Source: Nostoc sp. MG11 (GTDB taxonomy: Bacteria > Cyanobacteriota > Cyanobacteriia > Cyanobacteriales > Nostocaceae). Taken from it: a DNA stretch of 64,000 nucleotides. The DNA lies in the NCBI RefSeq assembly GCF_014904695.1, contig NZ_JACXXN010000028.1, forward strand, positions 1 to 64,000. The letters run 5' to 3'. Of the stretch, positions 45,002-54,731 are shown in pieces. Positions within the stretch are counted from its first letter, which is position 1, and each line of letters begins with the position of its first letter. A program made the translations under genes and the position numbers. The notes beneath the pieces are model-generated. The model saw only the letters and a program-made list of their open reading frames with translations, was not told where the DNA came from and searched no databases.

Positions 45002-46863
45002 TAAGCTTCTTCAGAGTCTAAAACATCTGCAAAGTCTAATGTATCTTCTAAATCTGAAGTTTCTTCTTCCAAATCCAACATCATTTGTTTAGGCGAAGGC
45101 TCTAACTTAACATCACCTTTCTTAGAAACATAATTTACGAGCTTAACCCAATCTATCTGGCCATTATTCATGAAGTATTGCATGAACTCAAAGGTCATTT
45201 CATTAACCTTAGTTTGGTATGTAGTCTTAAAAACTTCATCTTTCTTCTTAGCTTCCTGATCAATTGGTACGATTATCTCTTGGTAGAGATTTTCATCCTC
45301 TGAAATAAAGTTCCAGAATTCCTGCCCAGCATACTTGTAATAAGATTTATCTAGATCTACATCTTCTTTTAAAGGATTACGGTCTTTTCCATACATACAA
45401 CCATTGACAGCAATAATTTCATCTGTCACACCTTGCTGTCTTAAAGATTGTTTCGCTTTTTTAAAATTGTCCTTCATCCTGTTTATCTGGTCAGAGTTAC
45501 CCCAATAAGTTCCAGATTTAATTCCTACTAGATAGTAAATTCCATTTCTCTGAAACTCTAAATCAACACTATTAAGTCTAGATTTGAAACCACCATATAA
45601 TGTTTCAGATATATAGATAGCAAACTCCTCTAATAAATTGCCAAAAATAGTTTCTTCTTGAGACGAAAGAAAAGCGTCTACAATACCCTTAACGAAATCT
45701 TGAGCAAATTCTATATTTTTTGCCTTAAACAGGTATGGATTCTTGCGCTTAAGAATACTTTTAAGCTTAAGTTTACTCAGTTTCTCAAACCTTTTATCAT
45801 AGAAGGGAGTGAGAACATGTTGTATCAGATATTCATAATAAGCTTCATAGTCTGCATTAACCTTATCTTGGTCTTTAATACTCATAGATGGTGTCAAAGT
45901 TATAAGTTGAGTGTTGAGTTTTGCTTTTTCAATATTTGAAACAGCCAATTCACAATATTCTTTCTGTAACTCAATACCTATATAGTTTCTACCTAACTCT
46001 TTTGCTGCTACACACGTTGTCCCAGAACCAAGGAATGGGTCTAGTACTGTATCACCTTGCTCAGTAAATAATTTAATGAACCAAGATGGAAGAGATTTAG
46101 GAAATGCCGCACTATGATTTTTATTACCGCATTCTGTTGATAAATGTAGAACGTTGGTTGGATAAGCCATTTTTCTTTCCAACCAATTTGATATGTTCTT
46201 ACCAAAACCACTTTCAACTTTAGAATTATCTCTTTTTTTATCAGTGTCACTCAAGTTCTTAAGCCTAGACTTAGCCCAGTCACCCATAGGAACCATAACG
46301 CTTTCCTGATACATATTAAATTTTTTTTGTTTATTGAACTGGATACAATGTTCCCAGTCATCAGGAACTTCTTCAAGATTTTGTTCTTTATTGAATTGTA
46401 TACAGCGTTCCCAAGAATCTCTAAAACGATTCGACCACTTACCAGGAAAGCTATTCTTTTTATGCCAAATATACTCTTCAGTCCATAACCAGCCTTGATT
46501 TTGTATCTCTAAAATTAGCTTGATTACGTAGTTATGCCTTTGTCCATTAACAACTTTTTCTTTAATATTAAGAATAAATGTTCCACCTGGTTTTAAAACT
46601 CTTTTTAATTCTTGAGAAATCGGTAGAAACCAAGTAACATACTCATCTGGTGTAATGCCACCATACGTCTTCTTACGGCTGTCAGCATAGGGAGGAGACG
46701 TAACAATTAAGTCAACTATGCCCTCTGGCATCTGCTGCAATACTTTTAGACAATCACCAAGAATAACTTTGCTATTCCAATGCAGATTGGCTGCTTCTAT
46801 CTCCCTCAAATCTGTGATTAGTTTTACCTCTGGTATCTGAACGCTTAAATCTACTTCAGGCAT
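45001..46863 (-). CDS. Restriction-modification fusion: DNA methyltransferase plus PmeII-like nuclease domain
   Basis: 620 residues. Methyltransferase at about 25-310: catalytic TSPPYADS (55-62) first and SAM-binding DPFLGSGTTCVAA (275-287) last, the beta-class order, so N4-cytosine or N6-adenine methylation. Residues about 385-590 look like a PmeII-type restriction nuclease: ETIFGNLLEEFAIYISE, SVDLEFQRNG-IYYLVGIKSG with D434 and K449, YWGNSDQINRMKDNFKKAK, VNGCMYGKD. A 19-residue unit (WERCIQFNKEQN / WEHCIQFNKQKK) is duplicated at 151-182. AT-rich codon use compared with neighbours suggests transfer. A MITE lies at the stop codon. Confidence 0.88.
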   Translation of the reverse strand: MPEVDLSVQIPEVKLITDLREIEAANLHWNSKVILGDCLKVLQQMPEGIVDLIVTSPPYADSRKKTYGGITPDEYVTWFLPISQELKRVLKPGGTFILNIKEKVVNGQRHNYVIKLILEIQNQGWLWTEEYIWHKKNSFPGKWSNRFRDSWERCIQFNKEQNLEEVPDDWEHCIQFNKQKKFNMYQESVMVPMGDWAKSRLKNLSDTDKKRDNSKVESGFGKNISNWLERKMAYPTNVLHLSTECGNKNHSAAFPKSLPSWFIKLFTEQGDTVLDPFLGSGTTCVAAKELGRNYIGIELQKEYCELAVSNIEKAKLNTQLITLTPSMSIKDQDKVNADYEAYYEYLIQHVLTPFYDKRFEKLSKLKLKSILKRKNPYLFKAKNIEFAQDFVKGIVDAFLSSQEETIFGNLLEEFAIYISETLYGGFKSRLNSVDLEFQRNGIYYLVGIKSGTYWGNSDQINRMKDNFKKAKQSLRQQGVTDEIIAVNGCMYGKDRNPLKEDVDLDKSYYKYAGQEFWNFISEDENLYQEIIVPIDQEAKKKDEVFKTTYQTKVNEMTFEFMQYFMNNGQIDWVKLVNYVSKKGDVKLEPSPKQMMLDLEEETSDLEDTLDFADVLDSEEA

Positions 46864-47159
46864 GGCTTGGAGTTTTAGGGAATATAATCTCTTGCTAATA
46901 AATCCCCTAATGGCAGTTAGGAGATTTTGCTGCTAAATATGCAAAGATTTAGTCTAGCCTAAATCTTATACATTATTAATTCTATGTTTAGGGTTTCTGA
47001 GGACAGATGCTCATTAGACTTATTGCATAAATATTTTTTTACCTTACACACAGAAAGAGTTTAAAATTAGAACTTTTGCAAGAAGCCTATTGTTATGGAA
47101 GATGCTCGCCTCTTTTTTGATACCATAAGAGATCCGACTCTTTAAACACCGATTGACGT

Positions 47160-48563
47160 ATGAGCAAAGGAACCCTGTTTGACAAAGTTTGGGACTTACA
47201 CACCGTTGGTACACTTCCTTCAGGGCTGACGCAACTATTTATCGGGCTTCACCTAATTCATGAAGTCACCAGTCCCCAGGCCTTTGCTATGCTACGCGAG
47301 AGGGGTCTAAAAGTACTGTTTCCAGAGCGGACTGTTGCCACAGTCGATCATATTGTGCCTACAGAAAATCAGGCACGCCCGTTTAGCGATCGCCTAGCAG
47401 AAGAAATGATCCAAGCGCTAGAACAAAATTGTCAAGAGAATGACATAACTTTTTACAATATTGGCTCTGGTAGTCAGGGTATAGTCCATGTCATCGCTCC
47501 AGAACAGGGACTAACTCAACCAGGAATGACGATCGCTTGTGGAGATAGCCATACTTCGAGTCATGGGGCATTTGGGGCGATCGCATTTGGCATTGGTACT
47601 AGCCAAGTTCGAGATGTTCTGGCTTCCCAAACTCTCGCCCTCTCTAAACTGAAAGTCCGCAAAATTGAAGTCAACGGCACTTTGAACCCCGGTGTTTATG
47701 CCAAAGATGTCATTTTGCATATTATCCGTATACTTGGCGTCAAAGGTGGCGTGGGCTACGCCTACGAATTTGCAGGTACTACCTTTGAGCAAATGAATAT
47801 GGAAGAACGGATGACAGTTTGCAATATGGCGATCGAAGGCGGTGCTCGTTGCGGCTATGTCAATCCCGATCAAGTCACTTACGATTACCTCAAGGGTAGA
47901 GATTTTGCTCCCAAAGGAACAGAATGGGATCAAGCAGTGGACTGGTGGGAATCCATCAAGACTGATGCTGATGCCGAATACGATGATGTAGTGGTATTCA
48001 ACGCTGCTGATATTCCGCCGACAGTTACTTGGGGAATCACTCCTGGTCAAGGTATCGGCGTCAACCAGTTAGTGCCTCAGCCTGAAGAACTGCTTGAAGA
48101 AGACCGATTCATTGCAGAAGAAGCTTACCGCTACATGGATTTATTACCTGGTCAACCCATCAAGGGCACTAAAGTTGATGTCTGCTTTATTGGTAGTTGC
48201 ACCAACGGACGGATTAGCGACCTGCGGGAAGCTGCGAAAATCGCCAAAGGTCGGCGAGTCGCCGAGGGAATTAAAGCCTTTGTTGTCCCTGGTTCCGAAC
48301 GGGTGAAGCTAGAGGCGGAAGCCGAAGGATTGGATAAAATCTTCCAGGAAGCTGGATTTGAGTGGCGTGAACCGGGATGTTCCATGTGCTTGGCCATGAA
48401 CCCCGACAAACTTCAAGGAAGGCAAATCAGCGCCTCCTCCTCCAACCGCAATTTTAAAGGAAGACAGGGTTCATCTTCGGGCCGTACATTGCTGATGAGT
48501 CCAGCGATGGTAGCCACTGCTGCAATTAAAGGCAAAGTTTCTGACGTGCGCGAGTTGCTGTAA
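47160..48563 (+). CDS. leuC: 3-isopropylmalate dehydratase large subunit
   Basis: 467 residues, standard LeuC length. Aconitase-type features: [21 protein letters not shown], the 4Fe-4S cysteines in [13 protein letters not shown] and [13 protein letters not shown], and [12 protein letters not shown]. With LeuD it isomerises 2- to 3-isopropylmalate in leucine synthesis. leuD follows 153 bp downstream; the gap holds a hairpin. Confidence 0.97.
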   Translation: MSKGTLFDKVWDLHTVGTLPSGLTQLFIGLHLIHEVTSPQAFAMLRERGLKVLFPERTVATVDHIVPTENQARPFSDRLAEEMIQALEQNCQENDITFYNIGSGSQGIVHVIAPEQGLTQPGMTIACGDSHTSSHGAFGAIAFGIGTSQVRDVLASQTLALSKLKVRKIEVNGTLNPGVYAKDVILHIIRILGVKGGVGYAYEFAGTTFEQMNMEERMTVCNMAIEGGARCGYVNPDQVTYDYLKGRDFAPKGTEWDQAVDWWESIKTDADAEYDDVVVFNAADIPPTVTWGITPGQGIGVNQLVPQPEELLEEDRFIAEEAYRYMDLLPGQPIKGTKVDVCFIGSCTNGRISDLREAAKIAKGRRVAEGIKAFVVPGSERVKLEAEAEGLDKIFQEAGFEWREPGCSMCLAMNPDKLQGRQISASSSNRNFKGRQGSSSGRTLLMSPAMVATAAIKGKVSDVRELL

Positions 48564-48574
48564 TTTTCAAAGTG

Positions 48575-48624
48575 CGACGGGGAAGCGGGTTCCTTCTAAA
48601 AATGGGAAGATAATTGCCCCGTCG
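48575..48624 (+). other. Hairpin in the leuC-leuD gap
   Basis: CGACGGGG (48575-48582) pairs with CCCCGTCG (48617-48624) over a 34-nt loop; no T-tract, so attenuator or RNA-stability element rather than terminator. Followed by a GTCAGTA simple repeat. Confidence 0.5.
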
Positions 48625-48716
48625 TCGTCATTGGTCAGTAGTCAGTAGTCATTTGTAAAAACTGCTGATACAGCGCGAAGTCTTCCAACTAGCAATCATG
48701 AAGTTGATAGGTAAAT

Positions 48717-49319
48717 ATGGTGAGTGAAGTTAAAACAGTTTCCGGGTGCGGTGTCCCCTTAGTGGGTAATGATATAGACACCGATCGCATCATTCCGGCT
48801 CGTTATTTAAAAGCTATCACCTTTGATGGTTTAGGCGAAGGCGCGTTTATCGATGACCGCAAAGCATTAAATGGTGAACATCCATTTGATCAACCACAGT
48901 ACCAAGGGGCGAACATTTTAATAGTTAATCGCAACTTTGGCTGTGGTTCATCACGGGAACACGCACCCCAAGCGATCGCTAAATGGGGAATTCAAGCTTT
49001 AATAGGTGAAAGCTTTGCGGAAATCTTTTTCGGTAACTGCGTTGCAATGGGGATACCCTGCGTGACAGCCGATGCAACTACTGTTAAACAACTGCAAGAA
49101 CTAGTAGCAGCTAATCCTCAAGCAGCCGTCACTATAAATCTAGAAACCTTGCAAGTGCAAATTGGTGATTACACTGCTCCAGTTGCGATCGGTGAAGGTA
49201 CTAGAAGCACATTCATTTCTGGGACTTGGGACGCTTGCGGTCAATTGGTGGCTAACGCCAACCAAGTTCGGGCAACTGCTGGCAAATTACCCTATGTAGC
49301 TTGGGGCAGTGCCAGTTAG
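48717..49319 (+). CDS. leuD: 3-isopropylmalate dehydratase small subunit
   Basis: 200 residues. [25 protein letters not shown] at the N-terminus (the DTD-R-I signature of the swivel domain) and [22 protein letters not shown] with substrate-binding Ser/Arg, then [14 protein letters not shown]. Partner of the leuC product; the same direction and short gap suggest one transcript. Confidence 0.97.
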   Translation: MVSEVKTVSGCGVPLVGNDIDTDRIIPARYLKAITFDGLGEGAFIDDRKALNGEHPFDQPQYQGANILIVNRNFGCGSSREHAPQAIAKWGIQALIGESFAEIFFGNCVAMGIPCVTADATTVKQLQELVAANPQAAVTINLETLQVQIGDYTAPVAIGEGTRSTFISGTWDACGQLVANANQVRATAGKLPYVAWGSAS

Positions 49320-49352
49320 CTCTTGTTCCCTGGCTCTACCGGGGAATTTTAA

Positions 49353-49562
49353 TTCAATAGAATTGAACGGGCATTTCGGCTAGCACGTAGAATTAATTAT
49401 CAACCTGGAGTTAAAGTAGTTGTCGCACACATAGAAGCAATTCTTGATCGCTACAACGGAAAAGATTCAATGTGGCTATCAGCAAAGCTTATGGAGCTGA
49501 ACTTCACTGATTACTTCCCTCGATTTCTGGACAGAATTAAGGTTCTTGGCAACTTTTGGTGA
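49353..49562 (+). pseudogene. Startless coding remnant, family unknown
   Basis: A 69-codon frame reads RIERAFRLARRINYQPGVKV, HIEAILDRYNGKDSMWLSAK, then FTDYFPRFLDRIKVLGNFW and stop; a shift would continue it as ATFGDDGKLRAFKK. Protein-like composition but no start codon and no recognised family. It lies just before a VapC remnant. Confidence 0.4.
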
Positions 49563-49595
49563 TGATGGAAAGTTACGCGCTTTCAAAAAATCTAG

Positions 49596-49731
49596 ATAGG
49601 TACGCAAGACTTAAAAATTGCTGCGATCCCTCTGGTTAACTAGGCAATTCTCGTTACGCGTAATTACAAAGATTTTAGGAAAGTTCCTAATTTATCTCTT
49701 CAGGATTGGACTATAGACGAGTATTCTTGAA
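49596..49731 (+). pseudogene. VapC-type PIN toxin C-terminal remnant
   Basis: Reads IGTQDLKIAAIPLVN, stop (TAG 49641-49643), AILVTRNYKDFRK, then after a one-base shift in an A run (49680-49683) VPNLSLQDWTIDEYS. This is the IGt.DL.IAA.AL...lVTrN..DF..vp.L..edW pattern of VapC PIN domains. The N-terminal half is absent. Confidence 0.75.
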
Positions 49732-49782
49732 GTTTGATTCCCTTAAATTATTTTGGCATTATCTGAAACGTTTGTTATGTCA

Positions 49783-49850
49783 TCATACCGATTCAATTAA
49801 TGATTGCAACAAATCCTTTGTTAGAGACGTTGCAATGCAACGTCTCTACA
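49783..49850. repeat. Dispersed 68-bp repeat, copy 2 (inverted)
   Basis: TCATACCGATTCAATTAATG, GATTGCAACAAATCC, then the palindrome TAGAGACGTTGCA/TGCAACGTCTCTA (49822-49848). Inverse of 14039-14106. Confidence 0.8.
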
Positions 49851-49950
49851 TGGTGTATCTGTCACATTCTTTTTTTAATTGGTATCACTCACTTCTATCT
49901 ACCCAATTTTGGAAAACAGTAGCTTTCCAAAACCCGATCGCACACTCAAG

Positions 49951-51114
49951 TTAACTAGCTACAGATGGCTCGTAATTATAAAGCCAATTCTGAAAATCAT
50001 CACTATTTATCTGCGTTTGTCTAGCAGATGTTTCGTTGTCATCGTAGTAGCGCATCTCACCCAAAGCACTACGAGCTTGTATCACTCGTGTGCGCTCGAT
50101 GCGACGTTTTTCGTAGCTAGTAAAAGCTTCTTTAAAATTAGATGACTGGGAAAAACACACTTGCAGTTCGTATGCATCTTCAAAAGTGCTATTAGCTCCC
50201 TGTCCAATAGATGGAGCCATTGGATGTGCTGCATCGCCTAAAAGAACTACTCTACCTTGGCTCCAGTGTTTTAACGGTGGGCGATCGCAAATCGGCCCTT
50301 CCCAAATTTGCTCGGCTGGTGTCATTTCTACAACCGCCCGAAATGATTCATCCCAACCAACTAATTCATTGAGAATGCGAGATTTGACCTCATCAGCACT
50401 TTGGGAAAGCGAATAATTTGGTATGAATTTACGACTAATCCAACTAGTATATCCTTCACCCACGTTAAGAATATACATAAACTGTTTATTGCCTTTAATA
50501 AAAACTAAATCATAGGAATTAAATAGTTCGTGATGATACTTTAAAACAGAACGCCAACACATACTTCCCAGATAATTAGGCTTGCCATCCCCAATTAAAG
50601 CTTCTCTGACTGTGGAGTTGACGCCATCAGATCCAATCAGTAAATCTGCATATACTGTTTCTCCACCATCAAAGTAAATTTCTACACCGTTTTCATCTTG
50701 TTGAAAACCGATACAGCGATGATTGAGGTGAATGATGTCGGATGGTAATCTGGATGCGAGAGTTTGCTGCAAACGCCACCACCAAACAGTTAATAATGGC
50801 TGTCCGTATTTTTCTAAATATTTGCTTGAGTTAGTCCTAACGGTTTCTCCAGTAAATTTTTTTAAAACCGATTGGTGAACTGGACAACCCGAAATTGTGA
50901 GCGTTTCGACGATTCCTGGCGCGATCGCATCTAGGCTATTTAAGCCGTTGGGAGCCAATCCTAAACCAGTACCAGCAGGGCGAAGTTCTTGTGCTTTTTC
51001 GTACACCTGAACGTTGTAACCAAGGTTTCGTAGGGCGATCGCAGTAGCCAAACCGCCTAGTCCGGCACCGATAATGGCAATTTTATCTACTATGGGTTTT
51101 TTGTCCTTTGTCAT
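49951..51114 (-). CDS. FAD-dependent monooxygenase, copy 2
   Basis: 387 residues: GAGLGGLATAIAL, LLIGSDGVNSTVREAL, GDAAHPMAPSIGQGANSTFEDA. Shares most blocks with the protein at 33694-34869 (EKAQELRPAGTGLGLAPNGL; HLNHRCIGFQQ), so a paralogue, with divergence in the substrate-binding middle. Its ATG lies in a TTTGTCA simple repeat, so the MTKDKK start is repeat-encoded. Divergent from the molybdenum-hydroxylase subunit genes 141 bp away. Confidence 0.9.
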   Translation of the reverse strand: MTKDKKPIVDKIAIIGAGLGGLATAIALRNLGYNVQVYEKAQELRPAGTGLGLAPNGLNSLDAIAPGIVETLTISGCPVHQSVLKKFTGETVRTNSSKYLEKYGQPLLTVWWWRLQQTLASRLPSDIIHLNHRCIGFQQDENGVEIYFDGGETVYADLLIGSDGVNSTVREALIGDGKPNYLGSMCWRSVLKYHHELFNSYDLVFIKGNKQFMYILNVGEGYTSWISRKFIPNYSLSQSADEVKSRILNELVGWDESFRAVVEMTPAEQIWEGPICDRPPLKHWSQGRVVLLGDAAHPMAPSIGQGANSTFEDAYELQVCFSQSSNFKEAFTSYEKRRIERTRVIQARSALGEMRYYDDNETSARQTQINSDDFQNWLYNYEPSVAS

Positions 51115-51127
51115 TTGTGCTTTGTAA
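51100..51127. repeat. Heptanucleotide repeat at a start codon
   Basis: Units TTTGTCC, TTTGTCA, TTTGTGC, TTTGTAA. The ATG of the minus-strand monooxygenase (51112-51114) lies in the array. Confidence 0.8.
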
Positions 51128-51255
51128 ATATGAATAACTGATGATAAATGACAAAATGCTTACCCTTACTTCTATATTTGCTAGATTAACTAATAATTCT
51201 AGAAAAAGTCACAGACGAAAGATAGATAATAAATATAATTATTAGCAGTCTAAAT

Positions 51256-51804
51256 ATGGAAGATAAATCATTAACTCCAATAACTTCAAACTCTCTTCCT
51301 CAAGAATTGCAAACATTGGGTCCAGAGGTAGTAGATTTATCACTGAATATCAACGATATTGATTACTCACTAAGATTAGAACCTCGTGTTACTTTACTCG
51401 ATGCACTCCGTGAATATCTCGGTCTAATGGGTAGTAAAAAAGCTTGTGATCGCGGTGAATGCGGAGCTTGTACTGTGCTAATTGATGGTCGGCGAATTAA
51501 CTCTTGTATGACTTTAGCAGTGATGCACATCGGTGCATCAATTACTACCATTGAGGGATTAGCCAAAGATGGCGAACTCCACCCCATGCAAGCAGCTTTT
51601 ATTACCCATGATGCTTTTCAATGTGGTTACTGTACATCAGGTCAAATTGTCTCAGCCGTGGGAATGATATTAGAAGAATTACCAAAAACTGAGACAGAAA
51701 TTAAAGAAAAGATGAGTGGAAACCTTTGTCGTTGTGGAGCATACCCAAATATTGTTGCTGCAATTCAAGACGTGCTAGAGGAGATGAAAGATGCAGCCAT
51801 TTAG
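51256..51804 (+). CDS. Molybdenum hydroxylase 2Fe-2S subunit (PaoA/YagT-like)
   Basis: 182 residues. N-terminal plant-type 2Fe-2S cluster Cys in KKACDRGECGACTVLIDGRRINSC, then second cluster in HDAFQCGYCTSGQ and MSGNLCRCGAYPNI. These two clusters pass electrons from molybdopterin to FAD in xanthine/aldehyde oxidase-type enzymes. Overlaps the FAD subunit gene by 14 bp. Unlike PaoA, no Tat signal is visible, so cytosolic. Confidence 0.93.
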   Translation: MEDKSLTPITSNSLPQELQTLGPEVVDLSLNINDIDYSLRLEPRVTLLDALREYLGLMGSKKACDRGECGACTVLIDGRRINSCMTLAVMHIGASITTIEGLAKDGELHPMQAAFITHDAFQCGYCTSGQIVSAVGMILEELPKTETEIKEKMSGNLCRCGAYPNIVAAIQDVLEEMKDAAI

Positions 51805-52777
51805 TTATACTAAACCTACCTCACAAGAAGTGGCGATCGCTTCAATTGATCAAGACAAAACTGCTACATTTATCGCTGGTGGCACAGATTTACTGGGATT
51901 GATGAAAGATGGTGTACAAACAGCAAATAAATTAGTTGATATTAACAGTTTACCTTTAAGAAATATTGAATTTCAAGCTCATAAAATCCGCATAGGTGCA
52001 GTCTGCAAGCTGAGTGATGTGGCATTTCATCCCAAAATTCAGGAGTGCTATCCAGTTATTAGTCAAGCATTGCTACAAAGTGCTTCTCCCCAACTGCGAA
52101 ATATGGCAACAGTGGGCGGTAATTTACTGCAAAGAGTACGCTGTGGCTACTTTCGAGATCCGGTTTTTGCCTGTAATAAACGCACTCCAGGTATAGGTTG
52201 TTCAGCAGTTTCAGGATATAACCGGATGCACGCTATTTTTGGGGCTAGTGAGTCTTGTATCGCCGTTCATCCTTCAGATTTAGCTGTAGCCCTAACGGCA
52301 TTAGATGCTGTAATTTGTACTCAAGGATTGCAAGCAGAACGTCGAATTTCAATTCATGATTTTTATCTTTTACCAGGTGAAACACCAGAAAAGGAAACTT
52401 TATTACAGCCTGGAGAATTGATTACTGCTATTGAAGTCCCGCTTGCGTATAAATCCCATTATTTAAAAGTCAGAGATCGCGCAGCTTATGAATTTGCTCT
52501 AGTTTCTGTTGCTGTTGCTTTAGATATAGAACAAGACACGATTAAATCAGCACGAATCGCTTTTGGAGGAGTAGCACCCAAACCTTGGCGTGCGTGGGAA
52601 GCTGAGGAGTTTCTCAAAGGAAAACCTGTTAATGAAGCTACATTTACAGCCGCAGCGACAATATCCGTCAAAGAAGCCAAACCGCAAACACATAATGAAT
52701 TCAAAATTGAGTTAGTCAAACGCGCTTTGATACGTGCATTTTCGGTTGTGGGAGGAAAGGAACAAATGAGGCGATAA
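51791..52777 (+). CDS. Molybdenum hydroxylase FAD-binding subunit (PaoB/YagS-like)
   Basis: 328 residues. FAD-binding FIAGGTDLLGLMKDG and SPQLRNMATVGGNLLQRVRC, plus a Cys-containing insert (RCGYFRDPVFACNKRTPGIGC) that in PaoB-type proteins holds an extra 4Fe-4S cluster. C-terminal CO-dehydrogenase flavoprotein-like domain (FALVSVAVALDI, FGGVAPKPWRA). Translationally coupled to the 2Fe-2S subunit. The large molybdopterin subunit does not follow here; one lies 10 kb away, inverted. Confidence 0.93.
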   Translation: MQPFSYTKPTSQEVAIASIDQDKTATFIAGGTDLLGLMKDGVQTANKLVDINSLPLRNIEFQAHKIRIGAVCKLSDVAFHPKIQECYPVISQALLQSASPQLRNMATVGGNLLQRVRCGYFRDPVFACNKRTPGIGCSAVSGYNRMHAIFGASESCIAVHPSDLAVALTALDAVICTQGLQAERRISIHDFYLLPGETPEKETLLQPGELITAIEVPLAYKSHYLKVRDRAAYEFALVSVAVALDIEQDTIKSARIAFGGVAPKPWRAWEAEEFLKGKPVNEATFTAAATISVKEAKPQTHNEFKIELVKRALIRAFSVVGGKEQMRR

Positions 52778-52833
52778 AAGCAAGCGATGGCGTACCCGCC
52801 CGCTGTAGGCGATCGCATAACAAAGACCCTATA

Positions 52834-54273
52834 TTGTACAATCGCAAGAGACACAATCTGGAGAGCGACTTGCCTAGATCGATTCACTCTACTCAACCAC
52901 CACTGAGATTTATTCCCCTACGTTTTAACCCATTTATACTCAAGATTACTCAGTGCTTATTACCGCTCTTGCTACGGTTTCGGACTAGACCCTGGCTACC
53001 TGCTGGTATAGTCAATATTGAAGCCAGAAACGTTAAGGTATTAGCCGAACTTTATCAACAATTCCAAGCTGGCAAAATTCGCTTTTTGATAGCATTTCGT
53101 CATCCAGAGGTAGAAGATCCCCTTTGTATGCTATATCTGCTTTCCCGGATTGTGCCAAAGGTTGCTCGTCAGCAAAATATTGAGCTAAAAAACCGGGTTC
53201 ACAGCTATTTTCTTTATGATCGAGGTATGACAATATGGGCCGGGGACTGGCTAGGTAGATTGTTCTCTCGAATCGGGGGTGTGCCAGTTCGTCGTGGTAG
53301 GCGATTAGATAGAAAAGCTATCCAAACATCACGGGAGTTGTTTGCTAGTGGCAAATTTCCCATTTCAGTTGCACCCGAAGGCGGTACAAATGGTCTGAGT
53401 GGTGTTGTTAGTCCTTTGGAACCTGGTGTTGCCCAAATGGGTTTCTGGTGCGTAGAAGACTTGCAAAAAGCCAACCGTTCTGAGACTGTTGTAATTGTAC
53501 CGATCGCCATCCAGTATCGCTACGTTGAACCACCTTGGTCAAAGCTGGATTGGCTATTGAGTAAATTGGAATTTGATAGCGGCTTGCCAATGAAGGAAAT
53601 TGACCAGGGCGAGCAACAAGAAATATACTATCAACGCATCTGTCGCTTAGCTGAATACCTGATTGCAGAGATGGAAGAGTTTTATCGGCGCTTCTATCAT
53701 CAAGATATCCCCAAAATCATCTCAACTGAAGAATCTGCTAGTCCTAATCAAGTATTGATTGACCGACTGCACTACTTAATGAATATAGCTTTGCAAGTTG
53801 CCGAGCAATATTTTGGACTCCAGTCACAGGGGACTTTTATTGACCGCTGTCGCCGTTTGGAAGAAGCTGGCTGGAGTTATATTTACCGAGAAGATTTGCC
53901 AGACATCAACGCTTTACCACTCTTCAAACGTGGTCTAGCAGATTGGATTGCCGAAGAAGCAGACTTGCGGATGCGACACATGCGGTTAGTAGAAAGTTTT
54001 GTCGCAGTTTCCACTTATATGCAAGAACAACTAACTGCTGACAGGTGTGCAGAAATAGCGTTACTCATGTTCGATATGCTCTCTCGAATTAAGGATACAA
54101 CACTTCCAGGGCGACCGCGGTTAGGTTGGAAAGAAGCGCAAATTACCGTGGGTGAGCCAATTTCAGTTAGCGATCGCTGGGCGAGTTCTCAAGGCGATCG
54201 CCATGCAGTTAGACAGGCTTTGAGCGATTTGACAAGAGATTTGCAGATTGCCTTACAGAAAATGATTGATTAG
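52834..54273 (+). CDS. PlsC-like 1-acyl-glycerol-3-phosphate acyltransferase
   Basis: 479 residues, long for PlsC. The HX4D site appears as FRHPEVED (about residue 88) and the glycerol-phosphate block as VAPEGGTNGLSG (about 185), with GGVPVRRGRRLDR between. The C-terminal 250 residues are helical and specific to cyanobacterial homologues. The start is uncertain: only TTG codons (52834 or 52870) are available in frame before the conserved part. Probably acylates lipid precursors at the membrane. Confidence 0.8.
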   Translation: MYNRKRHNLESDLPRSIHSTQPPLRFIPLRFNPFILKITQCLLPLLLRFRTRPWLPAGIVNIEARNVKVLAELYQQFQAGKIRFLIAFRHPEVEDPLCMLYLLSRIVPKVARQQNIELKNRVHSYFLYDRGMTIWAGDWLGRLFSRIGGVPVRRGRRLDRKAIQTSRELFASGKFPISVAPEGGTNGLSGVVSPLEPGVAQMGFWCVEDLQKANRSETVVIVPIAIQYRYVEPPWSKLDWLLSKLEFDSGLPMKEIDQGEQQEIYYQRICRLAEYLIAEMEEFYRRFYHQDIPKIISTEESASPNQVLIDRLHYLMNIALQVAEQYFGLQSQGTFIDRCRRLEEAGWSYIYREDLPDINALPLFKRGLADWIAEEADLRMRHMRLVESFVAVSTYMQEQLTADRCAEIALLMFDMLSRIKDTTLPGRPRLGWKEAQITVGEPISVSDRWASSQGDRHAVRQALSDLTRDLQIALQKMID

Positions 54274-54731
54274 TTAGGTGTTGCATATTTTCGGGATGAT
54301 TTATCGGGCTACGCCCCGCTACGCTAACACGCAGAGGCGCAGAGACGCAAAGGAAAGCATTAAATGAAAAAGTTAAAATCATTTATACTCAAATTCACCA
54401 ATGCCCTTATTCTCTGTGCCTCTGTCTTGAAAAGTTATGTTCGCCGGAAGCCGGCGCTCATACTTTTCGCTGCGTCTCTGCGTGTTAGCACTCGCGGAGC
54501 GTCTCGTAGAGAAGCGGGGCGTAGCCCGGTAAATTCATATTTTCGTTCAGCAATGTCAACAGGAATGTACAGCAAGAAGCCTGAAGATGATAGTACTTCC
54601 TGTTAAGTATATGTGTTTATCTTTTGTAAACTTTTATATTATTAACGAATATGAAAAAACTTTTTAGTTTGCATATATCTATATAGACATGTGCTATATC
54701 TACCTACAGATTTTAAAATGCATTTAACAAT
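54274..54731. other. 458-bp gap with a rearranged MITE
   Basis: MITE-related sequence fills most of it (listed at 54277-54557). The remaining 170 bp are AT-rich and precede the cytochrome gene. Confidence 0.6.
54277..54557. mobile_element. MITE family A-related composite, copy 3
   Basis: Begins GGTGTTGCATATTTTCGGG and ends TTCAGCAATGTC, with CGGGCTACGCCCCGC near the left end and its inverse near the right. Contains an internal CACCAATGCC end, so nested or rearranged. No target duplication found; starts 4 bp after the acyltransferase stop. Confidence 0.6.

Larger units (their letters stand above)
49320..49950. other. 631-bp gap with two gene remnants and a repeat
   Basis: Contains coding debris at 49353-49562 and 49596-49731 and a dispersed repeat at 49783-49850, each listed. 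No intact gene. Confidence 0.7.

Noticed and set aside
54364-54606. 80-codon frame
   Set aside because: Lies almost entirely inside the MITE A-related composite element.
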